IMG/VR virus record: IMGVR_UViG_3300028025_000873
Coordinates: 1 to 36,218 of that record
Source: a virus
Direction: 5' to 3' (one strand)
Length of the DNA: 36,218 bases
The position numbers and the translations under genes are program-made. How positions within the stretch are numbered: the stretch's first letter is position 1; the number at the start of each line of letters is the position of its first letter. Positions 28,676-36,218 of the stretch are shown one piece after another. The notes beneath the pieces are model-generated. The model was not told where the DNA came from and made no database searches. It worked only from the letters and a program-made list of their open reading frames with translations.

Positions 28676-29281
28676 ATGCACACAATCGTTACGATATGTT
28701 GGGGCAATTACTGGGAGACATACGGTAAGCAATGGCTACAAGCCGCTACCGCAATCTCCGGTAAACCTGAGATTATTATTGTGTCTGACAAACCGTTAGA
28801 CACAGAGCACAAGGTCGTTATCAACACGACCAAGCACGCAGGTCTAGCTAGGAACGCAGGTATCCAAGTAGCTACGGGCGATTATGTATCGTGTTCGGAT
28901 ATAGACGATGTACCTTACACACACTATTTCGATGGTGTGGATGGTGTCCACGACATAATAGGCTTTGCGCTTGATATAGAGGGCGGTGGGCGCATGAATC
29001 CCGATCCCTATACATGGGATAGGGCTTTGGAAATAAACGCTCAAAACCCGCTTATTGTGTCCTCCGCTGTAAAACGAGAATTGTTGCTCAAACATCCATA
29101 CCGTAATGTCGGGTGGGAGGATTGGGCGCTTTGGTTAGATTTACGCAAGGCTGGTGCATCCGTCAAGTTTGATATGACACCTCGATATTTCTACAGCCGC
29201 CCTGTTGGTTCGTTAGCTACGGTTAACGCACGAGCCAAGACGGAGGAAATACGGGACATGAAACGACAAGGTGTATGGTGA
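28676..29281 (+). CDS. GT2-like glycosyltransferase
   Basis: 201 aa from ATG 28676; a longer TTG start would lie upstream of the terminator hairpin and is unlikely. MHTIVTICWGNYW, GLARNAGIQVATGDYVSCSD with DIDD (75-78) and GWEDW (146-150) are the family-2 glycosyltransferase blocks: nucleotide binding, metal site and acceptor-side acid. Short relative to usual GT2 (~250+). It overlaps the next glycosyltransferase by 7 nt, forming a pair. Target (virion protein, host surface sugar or DNA) is unknown. Confidence 0.85.
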   Translation: MHTIVTICWGNYWETYGKQWLQAATAISGKPEIIIVSDKPLDTEHKVVINTTKHAGLARNAGIQVATGDYVSCSDIDDVPYTHYFDGVDGVHDIIGFALDIEGGGRMNPDPYTWDRALEINAQNPLIVSSAVKRELLLKHPYRNVGWEDWALWLDLRKAGASVKFDMTPRYFYSRPVGSLATVNARAKTEEIRDMKRQGVW

Positions 29282-29928
29282 TACCTAAGAAACTACATAT
29301 AGTTTGGGTAGGCGATGAATCTAAACGACCTGATAATTGTATTGACACTTGGCGCAATCACAATCCTGATTGGGATATTAAAGTTTGGGGCAACGAGGAT
29401 TTAGTAAAGACCTCGTGGCGCAATGCCAAACACCTACAGGATATGTGGAAGGTAGAGCTAAACGGTGTAGCTGACCTTATGAGATACGAGATACTGTACG
29501 AGCATGGCGGGTTTGCGGTGGATGCGGATAGTATCTGTGTCAAGCCTATACCGGATTGGATGTTGCAAGCTAACGAGTTCACTTGTTGGGAGAACGAACA
29601 TCAACGCCCTGGACTATTGGCGGCTGGCTACCTTGCAGCGCAAAAGAGCAGTCCTTTCATTGGACAAATTATCGAAGACATCCACGCCGAGCAAACAGTC
29701 ACAGACAGACCTGCTTGGCAGACAGTCGGACCGCAAAGGCTTACGGACATTTGGCAGCGTTTCCAATACGGGCTAACTATTTACCCATCCCACTACTTTA
29801 TCCCTAGACACTTTACGGGTCAGGAATACAAGGGAGAGGGACACATCTTTGCCAAACAGTTTTGGGGATCAACCCGCAAGATTTACGACAGCCTGTACAT
29901 GGCTGAAGCGATAGAGGAAAAGGAATAA
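29275..29928 (+). CDS. DXD sugar transferase (GT32/OCH1-like)
   Basis: 217 aa. IPKKLHIVWVG (3-13) and ADLMRYEILYEHGGFAVDAD (66-85), with the DAD metal motif, are diagnostic of the Gly_transf_sug / GT32 group also found in capsule and effector enzymes. ACAAGGTGT precedes the ATG; a GTG one codon later is also possible. Paired with the GT2-like gene, suggesting two sequential sugar additions. It ends one base into the next ATG. Confidence 0.88.
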   Translation: MVIPKKLHIVWVGDESKRPDNCIDTWRNHNPDWDIKVWGNEDLVKTSWRNAKHLQDMWKVELNGVADLMRYEILYEHGGFAVDADSICVKPIPDWMLQANEFTCWENEHQRPGLLAAGYLAAQKSSPFIGQIIEDIHAEQTVTDRPAWQTVGPQRLTDIWQRFQYGLTIYPSHYFIPRHFTGQEYKGEGHIFAKQFWGSTRKIYDSLYMAEAIEEKE

Positions 29929-30107
29929 TGCCAAGCGTATCGAAAGCCCAAGCGCAGTTTATGCGTGCCGCAGCCAACTCACCTAAGTTCGCTAAGAAAG
30001 TAGGTATCCCTGCAAAGGTAGCTAAGGAGTACATGGCTGAAGACAAGAAGTCCGGCAAGTACGGCTACAAGAAGCAGCTAAAGAAAGAAGAGACGGGGAT
30101 GTACTAA
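29928..30107 (+). CDS. 59-aa basic phage protein, DUF3008-like
   Basis: MPSVSKAQAQFMRAAANSPK, then YMAEDKKSGKYGYKKQLKKE: a SKAQ...FM front and Lys-rich body, as in DUF3008-type small phage proteins. GAGGAAAAGGAATA precedes the ATG. Basic charge suggests nucleic-acid contact. The stop overlaps the next start by one base. Confidence 0.8.
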   Translation: MPSVSKAQAQFMRAAANSPKFAKKVGIPAKVAKEYMAEDKKSGKYGYKKQLKKEETGMY

Positions 30108-30592
30108 TGAAATGTCCCGCATCCACTCAAGACGTAAAGCTAAATCTCAAGAATCGGGATTGGGCATTTAAGAATGTAGGCTACGGTCCTGCAAACCCTG
30201 ATTATGAAGATACCGAGTTTTGGGCTGAACGTGCTAAAGAATGGAACACAACAGAAGACGAGGCTAAGACAATGCGCTGCGGTAACTGTGCTGCGTTTAT
30301 TGTCACTCCCGAGATGGAGATGTGCATTGTCAACGGCATGGGTTCAGGCACAGGCGGCGAGGAGTACGAGGCAATTGCAGACGCAGCCGATTTAGGCTAT
30401 TGCGAGCTGTTTGAGTTCAAGTGTGCAGGTAGCCGGACGTGTTCGGCATGGCTATCGGGCGGTCCTATCAAGACAATTATGACCAAGAAGCAGAAAGAAA
30501 TGCTTGCTATGGCTAAGTTGGAATACGAGGAAGCCGAGCAGAAATACGAGGACTTGAAAGAGTCTATAACGGGTGAAGACGAAGAGGATTAA
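30107..30592 (+). CDS. Cys-rich phage protein, function unknown
   Basis: 161 aa. Cys sites RCGNCAAF (57-64), MEMCIV, GYCELFEFKCAGSRTCSAWL (~97-116) give about seven Cys in a pattern suggestive of metal or Fe-S binding (HiPIP-like spacing). The C-terminus is a charged coiled coil (LEYEEAEQKYEDLKESITG). Proteins of this layout occur next to terminase genes in podoviruses; role unknown. Confidence 0.8.
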   Translation: MKCPASTQDVKLNLKNRDWAFKNVGYGPANPDYEDTEFWAERAKEWNTTEDEAKTMRCGNCAAFIVTPEMEMCIVNGMGSGTGGEEYEAIADAADLGYCELFEFKCAGSRTCSAWLSGGPIKTIMTKKQKEMLAMAKLEYEEAEQKYEDLKESITGEDEED

Positions 30593-30594
30593 GC

Positions 30595-30738
30595 ATGAAG
30601 GGTCTCTACGCAAATATCAATGCCAAACAAAAGCGCATTGCAGCCGGATCAGGCGAGAAGATGAACAAGGTTGGTAGCAAGGCAGCACCTAGTGCTAAAG
30701 ACTTTAAGACAGCCGCTAAAACGGCTAAAAAGAAATGA
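30595..30738 (+). CDS. 47-aa Lys-rich phage protein
   Basis: MKGLYANINAKQKRIAAGSG then KMNKVGSKAAPSAKDFKTAA: matches a common tiny phage protein (GLYANIxAKxKRIAAGSGE). Strongly basic, probably DNA- or capsid-associated. Ends in ATGA overlap with the next gene. Confidence 0.8.
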   Translation: MKGLYANINAKQKRIAAGSGEKMNKVGSKAAPSAKDFKTAAKTAKKK

Positions 30739-30986
30739 TTAAGCGTGGCAAGGAAACATTCTCGGGCTTTAACAAGCCTAAGCGCACTCCTAGCCATCCT
30801 ACTAAGTCCCATGCTGTACTTGCCAAATCAGGCGAGGACACAAAACTTATCCGCTTTGGTCAACAAGGCGCTACAGGCAGTCCTGACGGTAGTAAGCGAA
30901 ACGAAGCGTTCAAAGCTCGGCACGCTGAAAACATAGCTAAAGGTAAAATGTCCGCAGCTTATTGGGCTAATAAAGTTAAATGGTGA
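30735..30986 (+). CDS. 83-aa conserved basic phage protein (FNKPKRTP / LIRFGQQG)
   Basis: IKRGKETFSGFNKPKRTPSH, AKSGEDTKLIRFGQQGATGS, FKARHAENIAKGKMSAAYWA: the complete signature of a highly conserved small phage family (I believe DUF6321). No enzyme motif. Basic; probably packaged or DNA-bound. Coupled by ATGA to the previous gene, 3 nt before the next. Confidence 0.88.
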   Translation: MIKRGKETFSGFNKPKRTPSHPTKSHAVLAKSGEDTKLIRFGQQGATGSPDGSKRNEAFKARHAENIAKGKMSAAYWANKVKW

Positions 30987-30989
30987 GAT

Positions 30990-32057
30990 ATGAAAGGATT
31001 GCTCAGTGAAGAAGAAGAGTTGCGTAGATTTAACGCAGCTCAGGGCGGCGAGCAACCTTGGTATGCTAAAGCCTTGCCGATGGAAGGTAGAGCTACTATT
31101 CTCCCGTTTCGTGACTCAATGCCTGGCTCTGTGTTTAATAAGCGTGAGTTTGCGCTACCAGGGCTGCTTGCAGAGGCGGTAAACGCATTTACCTCACCTG
31201 CTCGTGCATTGCTCGGTACAGATGCAGACTTTTACCCTGAGAAAGAAGCCGCAAACATGGCGCTTAATTTTATGGGCGGTGGTTTGGGTGTCGGGAGTGG
31301 GATAAAAAACCCAACAGGCACAGGTGGTTTTGATTTAAATATCGTTCCAACTTCTGTAGCTAAAGATATTAAAATGGCTACATCTTTGCCAACTGACGAT
31401 GTATTTTTAAATGCCGTAAAAAATACCCCTGGCGCTGAGATAGTTGACGGTGGATTAAAAATGTCTTTGGTGAGAAACCAAAAACCAGAGCAAGCGGGTA
31501 TGGAATCCGTAAGGGGTGGGGTTTTTTACTTGCCAGAAGGCTCTGCCAATGCAAAGTATTACTCTACTGGTGTGTCTGGTTACGGTGGTAAAGAAAATAT
31601 ATCTGGTGAAACCTTTGTTAAAAACCCATTGTTTGTAAAAGGCGCAACGGGTGGTAAAGCACCTGCCGCTGCTTACGATCAACTAATGGGTAAGGGCGCT
31701 TATGAAAATATGCGTCAAGATGTAATACAGGCAACTAGAGTTACTTCAATACCGAGCAATTTGCTAACCAACGCAGAAAAAGCAAAACACATTGGCGAAA
31801 CCCTGCAAAAATACGGTGTAGACCCTTATCTTTCAAACTACATTATGCAAAACAGCAAATCTGGCAATCAATTGCCGTATGCTATGCAAGAGTACATAGT
31901 TAGTGAGGCGGCAAGAAAAGCAGGACATGATTCAATTGTTGGATTTTCTAAAAAGAAAACAGGTGAACCATTTATTTCAGAGGTTTTTGATTTAAGAGAA
32001 GCAACATATCCAACAAAATCTGGCGGGTATGAATTAAGAGATGAATTTTTGCTTTAA
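30990..32057 (+). CDS. Virion-associated protein with possible ADP-ribosyltransferase-like C-terminus
   Basis: 355 aa. The N-terminal ~105 residues (LPMEGRATILPFRDSMPGSV, NMALNFMGGGLGVGSG) resemble front modules of phage structural proteins. Residues ~175-340 hold GGVFYLPEGS (176-185), KNPLFVKG (211-218), AGHDSIVGFS (311-320) and EVFDLREATYP (331-341), an order like ADP-ribosyltransferase-type toxins and effectors (strand with Tyr, NPL, G-D-IV, E-V-F). Codon use and AT content change from about base 31300, suggesting a transferred domain. Not verified; could be an unrelated phage fold. Confidence 0.6.
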   Translation: MKGLLSEEEELRRFNAAQGGEQPWYAKALPMEGRATILPFRDSMPGSVFNKREFALPGLLAEAVNAFTSPARALLGTDADFYPEKEAANMALNFMGGGLGVGSGIKNPTGTGGFDLNIVPTSVAKDIKMATSLPTDDVFLNAVKNTPGAEIVDGGLKMSLVRNQKPEQAGMESVRGGVFYLPEGSANAKYYSTGVSGYGGKENISGETFVKNPLFVKGATGGKAPAAAYDQLMGKGAYENMRQDVIQATRVTSIPSNLLTNAEKAKHIGETLQKYGVDPYLSNYIMQNSKSGNQLPYAMQEYIVSEAARKAGHDSIVGFSKKKTGEPFISEVFDLREATYPTKSGGYELRDEFLL

Positions 32058-32096
32058 GCTAAATTGTATTTAACACGATGACCCATTAGGAATCGT

Positions 32097-32378
32097 ATGG
32101 ACAGTAAAATAGAAACAGTTACAGAAAAGCGTATGCCTCCCAATGCGGGTAAGGGTAGACCAAAGGGTGCGTTAAACCGCACCACAACCTCTGCTAAGGA
32201 AGCAATTGCTATTGCCGCTGATAAGCTAGGTGGCGCTGAAAGACTTGTAGCATGGGCGCAGGAAGACCCTGCTAACGAGCGTGCATTTTGGGCAACTATC
32301 TATCCTAAGTTGCTACCGTTGCAGGTAAGTGGTGAAGATGGTGCGCCGATTCAAGCCGTAATTACATGGCAAAAGTAA
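32097..32378 (+). CDS. Terminase small subunit-like protein
   Basis: 93 aa. NAGKGRPKGALNRTTTSAKE then LGGAERLVAWAQEDPANERA and FWATIYPKLLPLQV: the GRPKGxxN front and KLLPLQV end are typical of short TerS proteins that recognise pac/cos DNA. AGGAATCGT precedes the ATG. It overlaps the large terminase by 13 nt, the expected arrangement. Confidence 0.85.
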   Translation: MDSKIETVTEKRMPPNAGKGRPKGALNRTTTSAKEAIAIAADKLGGAERLVAWAQEDPANERAFWATIYPKLLPLQVSGEDGAPIQAVITWQK

Positions 32379-33634
32379 TCGAGATACCGTACTCACCCAG
32401 AGAGCCGCAGCTAGAGATACACAAGGCGATGGATGATAGCCGCTTTGTGGTGGTTGTAGCGCATCGTAGGATGGGTAAGACAGTATCGGCAATCAATCAG
32501 CTAATTAAGTCTGCTATCGAGTGCGATAGAGAGCGTCCAAGGTTTGCATATATTGCACCTACATACTCTCAGGCTAAGCGGGTGGCGTGGGATTACCTGC
32601 TTCACTACACAAGACCGCTAGGCGCAGAGGCTAACATTGCCGAGATGCGTGTAGACTTTTGGGATAGGCGCATACAGTTATACGGGTCTGATAATCCTGA
32701 TAGCTTACGGGGACAGTATTTTGATGGCGTGATCTTAGATGAGATTGCAGACCAAAACCCTAAGATATGGAATGAGATTGTTCGCCCTGCCCTAGCGGAT
32801 CGTGCTCCCCAAAGTTGGGCAATGTTTATCGGCACACCAAAGGGACAGAACCACTTTAAGGACCTGCGGGATAGGGCAGAGGTAGAGCCTAACTGGAAGA
32901 TGCTTGAGTTTAAGGCGAGCCAGACCAAACTTGTACTTGAGTCTGAGCTAGAAGCCGCCAAGCGTGAGATGGGCGAGGATAAGTACAACCAAGAGTTTGA
33001 GTGTAGTTTCTCAGCAAGCGTAGAGGGAAGCTACTACGGTCAAATCTTGAATGGCTTAGAATCCGAGGGTAGATACCACAAGATAGAGCGTGATGACCTT
33101 TGCAAGACATTTGTTGCGTGGGACTTGGGCATGGGTGACAGTACATCTATCTGGGTCGCTCAGTTGGTTCATAACGAAGTAAGGCTCATGGATTACATAG
33201 AGAATCATGGGCAAGGTTTAGATTGGTACGTTCGGGAGTTGACTAACCGAGGTTGGCACAAAGCGCCTCAGTTATTGCCGCACGATGTACAGGTCAGAGA
33301 GCTAGGCACAGGCAAGAGCCGTTTAGAGGTTCTACAAGAGGCAGGTCTAGACTGTACGGTAGTGGGTAGGCTAGGCGTAGATGATGGCATACAAGCCGTT
33401 AGAAGGCTTTTGCCGAGGTGTTATTTCAATGTGCCACAGGTTAAGCAAGGATTGGATTGTTTGCGTAACTATAGGCGAGAGTTTGACGAAAAGAGACAAG
33501 TGTTTTTCGACAAGCCTTTGCACGATTGGTCGAGCCACGGTTCAGATGCTTTCCGCTACTTAGCGGTGGGTATGGACGAGCGAGGCTCAGGATGGGGTAA
33601 GCCTATCATTGTTAATACTAAGTGGGTGGTCTAA
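32366..33634 (+). CDS. Terminase large subunit
   Basis: 422 aa. ATPase: HRRMGKT Walker A (33-39), VILDEIAD Walker B (122-129), GTPKG coupling motif (157-161). Nuclease: AWDLGMGDSTSIW with Asp253, HD (306-307) and HGSDAFRY (391-398) with Asp394, an RNase H-like site. Length and order fit headful-type packaging motors. It cuts and pumps DNA through the portal encoded just downstream. Confidence 0.95.
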   Translation: MAKVIEIPYSPREPQLEIHKAMDDSRFVVVVAHRRMGKTVSAINQLIKSAIECDRERPRFAYIAPTYSQAKRVAWDYLLHYTRPLGAEANIAEMRVDFWDRRIQLYGSDNPDSLRGQYFDGVILDEIADQNPKIWNEIVRPALADRAPQSWAMFIGTPKGQNHFKDLRDRAEVEPNWKMLEFKASQTKLVLESELEAAKREMGEDKYNQEFECSFSASVEGSYYGQILNGLESEGRYHKIERDDLCKTFVAWDLGMGDSTSIWVAQLVHNEVRLMDYIENHGQGLDWYVRELTNRGWHKAPQLLPHDVQVRELGTGKSRLEVLQEAGLDCTVVGRLGVDDGIQAVRRLLPRCYFNVPQVKQGLDCLRNYRREFDEKRQVFFDKPLHDWSSHGSDAFRYLAVGMDERGSGWGKPIIVNTKWVV

Positions 33635-33820
33635 ATGTTTGTGGAACGCCGAGGCAATCCGGTAACTCGTGAAGAGTACGATAATTTATTAAGGCGTGTT
33701 CAAGCGCTTGAGGAAATGTATGGACGATGGGAAACTGAAGTCGATTCTGGAAAACGAAATCGACAACGCAATCGGGTATCTGGACACAGAGACAACGGAA
33801 GCGAGAACCAAAGCCCTTGA
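33635..33820 (+). CDS. 61-aa phage protein between terminase and portal
   Basis: RRGNPVTREEYDNLLRRVQA then LEEMYGRWETE: a short coiled coil followed by an Arg/Asn tail that lies wholly in the portal gene in another frame (101-nt overlap). Because the helix precedes the overlap, the useful part is probably residues 1-35. Small coiled-coil genes occur in this spot in related phages; function unknown. Confidence 0.6.
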   Translation: MFVERRGNPVTREEYDNLLRRVQALEEMYGRWETEVDSGKRNRQRNRVSGHRDNGSENQSP

Positions 33821-35771
33821 ATACTACCTGCGTCAGCCGTATGGCAACGAGGTAGATGGTCGCAGTCAGATCGTCACGGGTGAGGTAGCAGAGGCTATAG
33901 ATGGCGCTCTGCCACAACTCGTGCGTGTCTTTACTCAGTCGGATGATATTGTCCGCTTTGAGCCGAAAGGACCAGGCGATGAGGAAGGCGCTAAGCAAGC
34001 TACGGATTACTGTAATTGGGTGTTCTACTCGCAAAACCCAGGCTTTACGATCCTGCATAACTGGTTTAAAGACGCTCTCCTGCAAAAGAATGGCGTGGTT
34101 AAGTGCTATTGGGACGTCAAGGAAGATGTAACCAAAGAGGAATACCGCGGGCTGACAGACGAGGAGTTGATGCTCCTAATGTCGGACGGTAGCCGTGAGG
34201 TTGTAGCTCAGGACACCACAATAGTAGAGCAGGTAGGCATGGATGGTCAGCCTATCATTATGCAAACAAGCGATGTAATTGTCGCAAAACGTACACAACA
34301 TGGCGCAGTCAAGGTTGAGAATGTACCGCCTGAAGAGTTCCTAATTAGCAAGCGTGCACGCTCTATTGCCGACAGTCCATTTGTTGCACACCGTAAGCTG
34401 TTGCCACGTTCAGACCTTATCGCTATGGGCTTTGACCCTGAGATTGTGGAAAACTTACCGTCATTTAATGACCTGAGTTTCACAGACGAGCGATTGGCAC
34501 GATACAGCCGAGGTGAGCAGCCGGACGAAGAGGCATCACTTGACCATAGTATGCAAGAGATTGAGGTGTACGAAGCCTATCTCATGACAGACTATGACGG
34601 TGACGGGATCGCTGAGTTGCGTCAGATATTCTACGCAGGTTCAGACATCCTGAGCAACGTAGCAACAGATTACAACCCGTTCCACTCGCTTTGCCCTATC
34701 CCGATTCCGCATAAGTTCTTTGGTGAATCGTTAGCAGACCGGAGTATGGACATTCAGTTGATTAAGTCTACTGTTGTCCGTCAGATGCTAGATAACCTTT
34801 ACCTGTCTAACAACGCCCGAGTTGGCGCTGTAGAGGGTCAGGTTAACTTGGATGACTTGCTGACCGTTACGCCTGGTGGCGTGGTTCGCATGAAGTCTCC
34901 AAACGCAGTCGTACCCATGCAAGTGCCAAGCGTTATCGCCCAAGCGTTCCCAATGTTGCAATACTTGGATGACGCACAAGCAAAGCGCACAGGCGTATCG
35001 GATATGCAACAAGGGTTAAACCCCGATGTGTTGCAGAACGTAACGGCTGCGGCTGTTGCTGCGTCTACCGCTGCGGCAGGTGGCAAGCTAGAGCTAGTGG
35101 CTCGTATCTTTGCCGAGACAGGCGTTAAAACCCTGTTCCAAGGCATCCTACAGCTACTTTGTAAATATCAAGACAAGCCTACTGTTATGCGTTTGCGTGG
35201 CAAGTATGTGCCTGTAGACCCTCGTGAGTGGTCGAATCAGTACGATGTAGACATTTCCGTAGGTTTAGGGACAGGCTCGAAAGCCGAGCAGATGACTATG
35301 TTGCAGATGGTTCTTGCTAAACAAGAGGCGATCCTGCAACAGTTCGGTCCTAACAACCCGCTAGTATCTGTCGGACAGTATCGTGGCACGCTAGGTCGGT
35401 TTATCGAGGCAGCAGGGTTTACAGACAGCGCAGAGTTCTTTAAGGAGATTACTCCTGAGATTGAGGCGCAACTTGCACAACCTAAGCAACCACAGGCTGA
35501 CCCAACTACTCAAGCTCTGATTCAGCAATCACAAGCACAAATTCAGATTGCTCAACAGAAAGCACAGGCAGATGTACAGGCAGCACAACAGAAGGCTATG
35601 GCTGACATTCAGTTACAGCGTGAGAAAGCAGCCGCAGAGATTCAGTTAATGCGGGAGAAGACAGAGGCACAGATGGCGCTTAAGGCTCGTGAGCTAGAGG
35701 CTGAGATTCAGCTAAAAGCCGCAGAGTTAAGCGCTGGCATTGTCACTAGCGCAAACATCCGCAGCGTATAA
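33720..35771 (+). CDS. Portal protein, P22 gp1-like
   Basis: 683 aa from ATG 33720 with GAGGAA just upstream; the in-frame TTG further back is unlikely. RSQIVTGEVAEAIDGALPQL, DYCNWVFYSQNPGFTILHNW, EEFLISKRARSIADSPFVAH, YLMTDYDGDGIAELRQIFYA and KTLFQGILQLLCKY follow the P22-like portal family in order. The last ~110 residues are a Gln/Ala coiled coil (barrel). It forms the dodecameric DNA gate at one capsid vertex. Confidence 0.95.
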   Translation: MDDGKLKSILENEIDNAIGYLDTETTEARTKALEYYLRQPYGNEVDGRSQIVTGEVAEAIDGALPQLVRVFTQSDDIVRFEPKGPGDEEGAKQATDYCNWVFYSQNPGFTILHNWFKDALLQKNGVVKCYWDVKEDVTKEEYRGLTDEELMLLMSDGSREVVAQDTTIVEQVGMDGQPIIMQTSDVIVAKRTQHGAVKVENVPPEEFLISKRARSIADSPFVAHRKLLPRSDLIAMGFDPEIVENLPSFNDLSFTDERLARYSRGEQPDEEASLDHSMQEIEVYEAYLMTDYDGDGIAELRQIFYAGSDILSNVATDYNPFHSLCPIPIPHKFFGESLADRSMDIQLIKSTVVRQMLDNLYLSNNARVGAVEGQVNLDDLLTVTPGGVVRMKSPNAVVPMQVPSVIAQAFPMLQYLDDAQAKRTGVSDMQQGLNPDVLQNVTAAAVAASTAAAGGKLELVARIFAETGVKTLFQGILQLLCKYQDKPTVMRLRGKYVPVDPREWSNQYDVDISVGLGTGSKAEQMTMLQMVLAKQEAILQQFGPNNPLVSVGQYRGTLGRFIEAAGFTDSAEFFKEITPEIEAQLAQPKQPQADPTTQALIQQSQAQIQIAQQKAQADVQAAQQKAMADIQLQREKAAAEIQLMREKTEAQMALKARELEAEIQLKAAELSAGIVTSANIRSV

Positions 35772-35774
35772 GGA

Positions 35775-36218
35775 ATGAAGCCTTCCCTAAAGGTTGAGCA
35801 TATTGAGGACATAGTGGACGAGTTATTGCCACTAGCTATTAAGCACCATGCGGAAGTAAATGCTTTCCCTGATACCGAGCTAAACATAGATTGGCGCAGG
35901 TACTCAGTTGCAAAGAAGTCTTACAGGCTAATTACTTGCCGAGTTGATGGCAAACTTGTCGGATGGGTTGGATTCTTTATTGCTGACCACATCCGGCACA
36001 ATGGCTACAGGATAGCAAAAGAGGATTGGTATTACGTTGTTCCTGAGTACAGGGGTAACGGCATTGGCAATGGAATGTTTAGATACGCAGAGAATGTATT
36101 GCGTAATGCCGATGTTAAACGGGTGATGATTAGCTGCAAAGTAGATCACGACCACACGGGCTTAATAGAGTCTTTAGGCTACATGAATTACGAAAAGAAT
36201 TTCACTAAGGTGATTGCA
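35775..36218 (+). CDS. GNAT-family N-acetyltransferase (runs off window end)
   Basis: At least 148 aa, 3'-open. YYVVPEYRGNGIGNGMFRYA (86-105) with R93-G94-x-G96-x-G98 is the acetyl-CoA loop; MISCKVDHDHTGLIESLGYM fits motif B. It begins 3 nt after the portal stop. Such GNAT genes follow P22-like portals in several phages. The frame reaches the last base with no stop and would continue in frame into base 1 if the molecule is circular. Substrate unknown; may modify a virion protein. Confidence 0.85.
   Translation, partial: MKPSLKVEHIEDIVDELLPLAIKHHAEVNAFPDTELNIDWRRYSVAKKSYRLITCRVDGKLVGWVGFFIADHIRHNGYRIAKEDWYYVVPEYRGNGIGNGMFRYAENVLRNADVKRVMISCKVDHDHTGLIESLGYMNYEKNFTKVIA

Noticed and set aside
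1-36218. Integrase, attachment site or repressor that would show a temperate lifestyle
   Set aside because: No tyrosine or serine recombinase motifs and no cI/Cro-like pair seen on either strand.

Overview
The window looks like an essentially complete genome of a short-tailed, P22-like tailed phage (podovirus morphology). It reads as a circular or circularly permuted molecule cut open between the end of the portal block and a Gly/Ala-rich virion gene. The toolkit points to a Gram-negative host: Rz/Rz1 spanins, a GH108 endolysin, NinB, ERF and YqaJ recombination proteins, and a DUF1364-type nuclease. Moderate GC and this gene set fit a freshwater betaproteobacterial host, but that host is only a guess. 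I see no integrase, repressor/Cro pair, DNA polymerase, primase or DnaB helicase. Replication therefore probably uses the host replisome, recruited by phage loader-type proteins, and lysogeny is not supported.

Rightward block (28434 to the end, continuing at 1 to 19269). After a control region come a small phage protein, two glycosyltransferase-like genes (28676-29928), a row of small basic or Cys-rich phage proteins, a large protein with a possible ADP-ribosyltransferase-like C-terminus, then small terminase, large terminase, portal and a GNAT acetyltransferase that runs off the end. From position 1: Gly/Ala-rich protein, small ORF, scaffold, SU10-type major capsid protein, a third glycosyltransferase-like gene, head-tail adaptor, small virion proteins, P22 gp10-like tail protein, jelly-roll protein, a gp13-like small protein, four internal/ejection proteins, a long tail fibre with C-terminal repeats, and a lysis module. 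The lysis module has three small membrane proteins, a metallophosphoesterase, the endolysin and nested Rz/Rz1 spanins.

Leftward block (27652 down to 19253, minus strand). This is a compact early operon with many ATGA or GTGA start/stop overlaps. It contains small proteins, a TET-associated-type glycosyltransferase, an RHH-plus-replication-domain protein, a helicase-loader-like protein, a PD-(D/E)xK-like nuclease, ERF annealing protein, YqaJ exonuclease, an SSB-like protein, NinB, a winged-helix protein, a DUF1364 nuclease and an antiterminator-Q-like protein. Between these sit very small genes found by reading the strand directly: a 28-aa membrane peptide, a 48-aa secreted Cys-rich peptide, a 47-aa membrane protein, and 45-aa and 55-aa proteins.

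The 781-nt control region (27653-28433) separates the divergent blocks and has no convincing gene. It holds a candidate leftward promoter overlapped by a palindrome, a candidate rightward promoter followed by a ~140-nt structured RNA ending in a terminator, and at least four further hairpins. This region, the TAGT-type glycosyltransferase with three further glycosyltransferase-like genes, and the Cys-rich secreted peptide are the most promising leads for undescribed biology.
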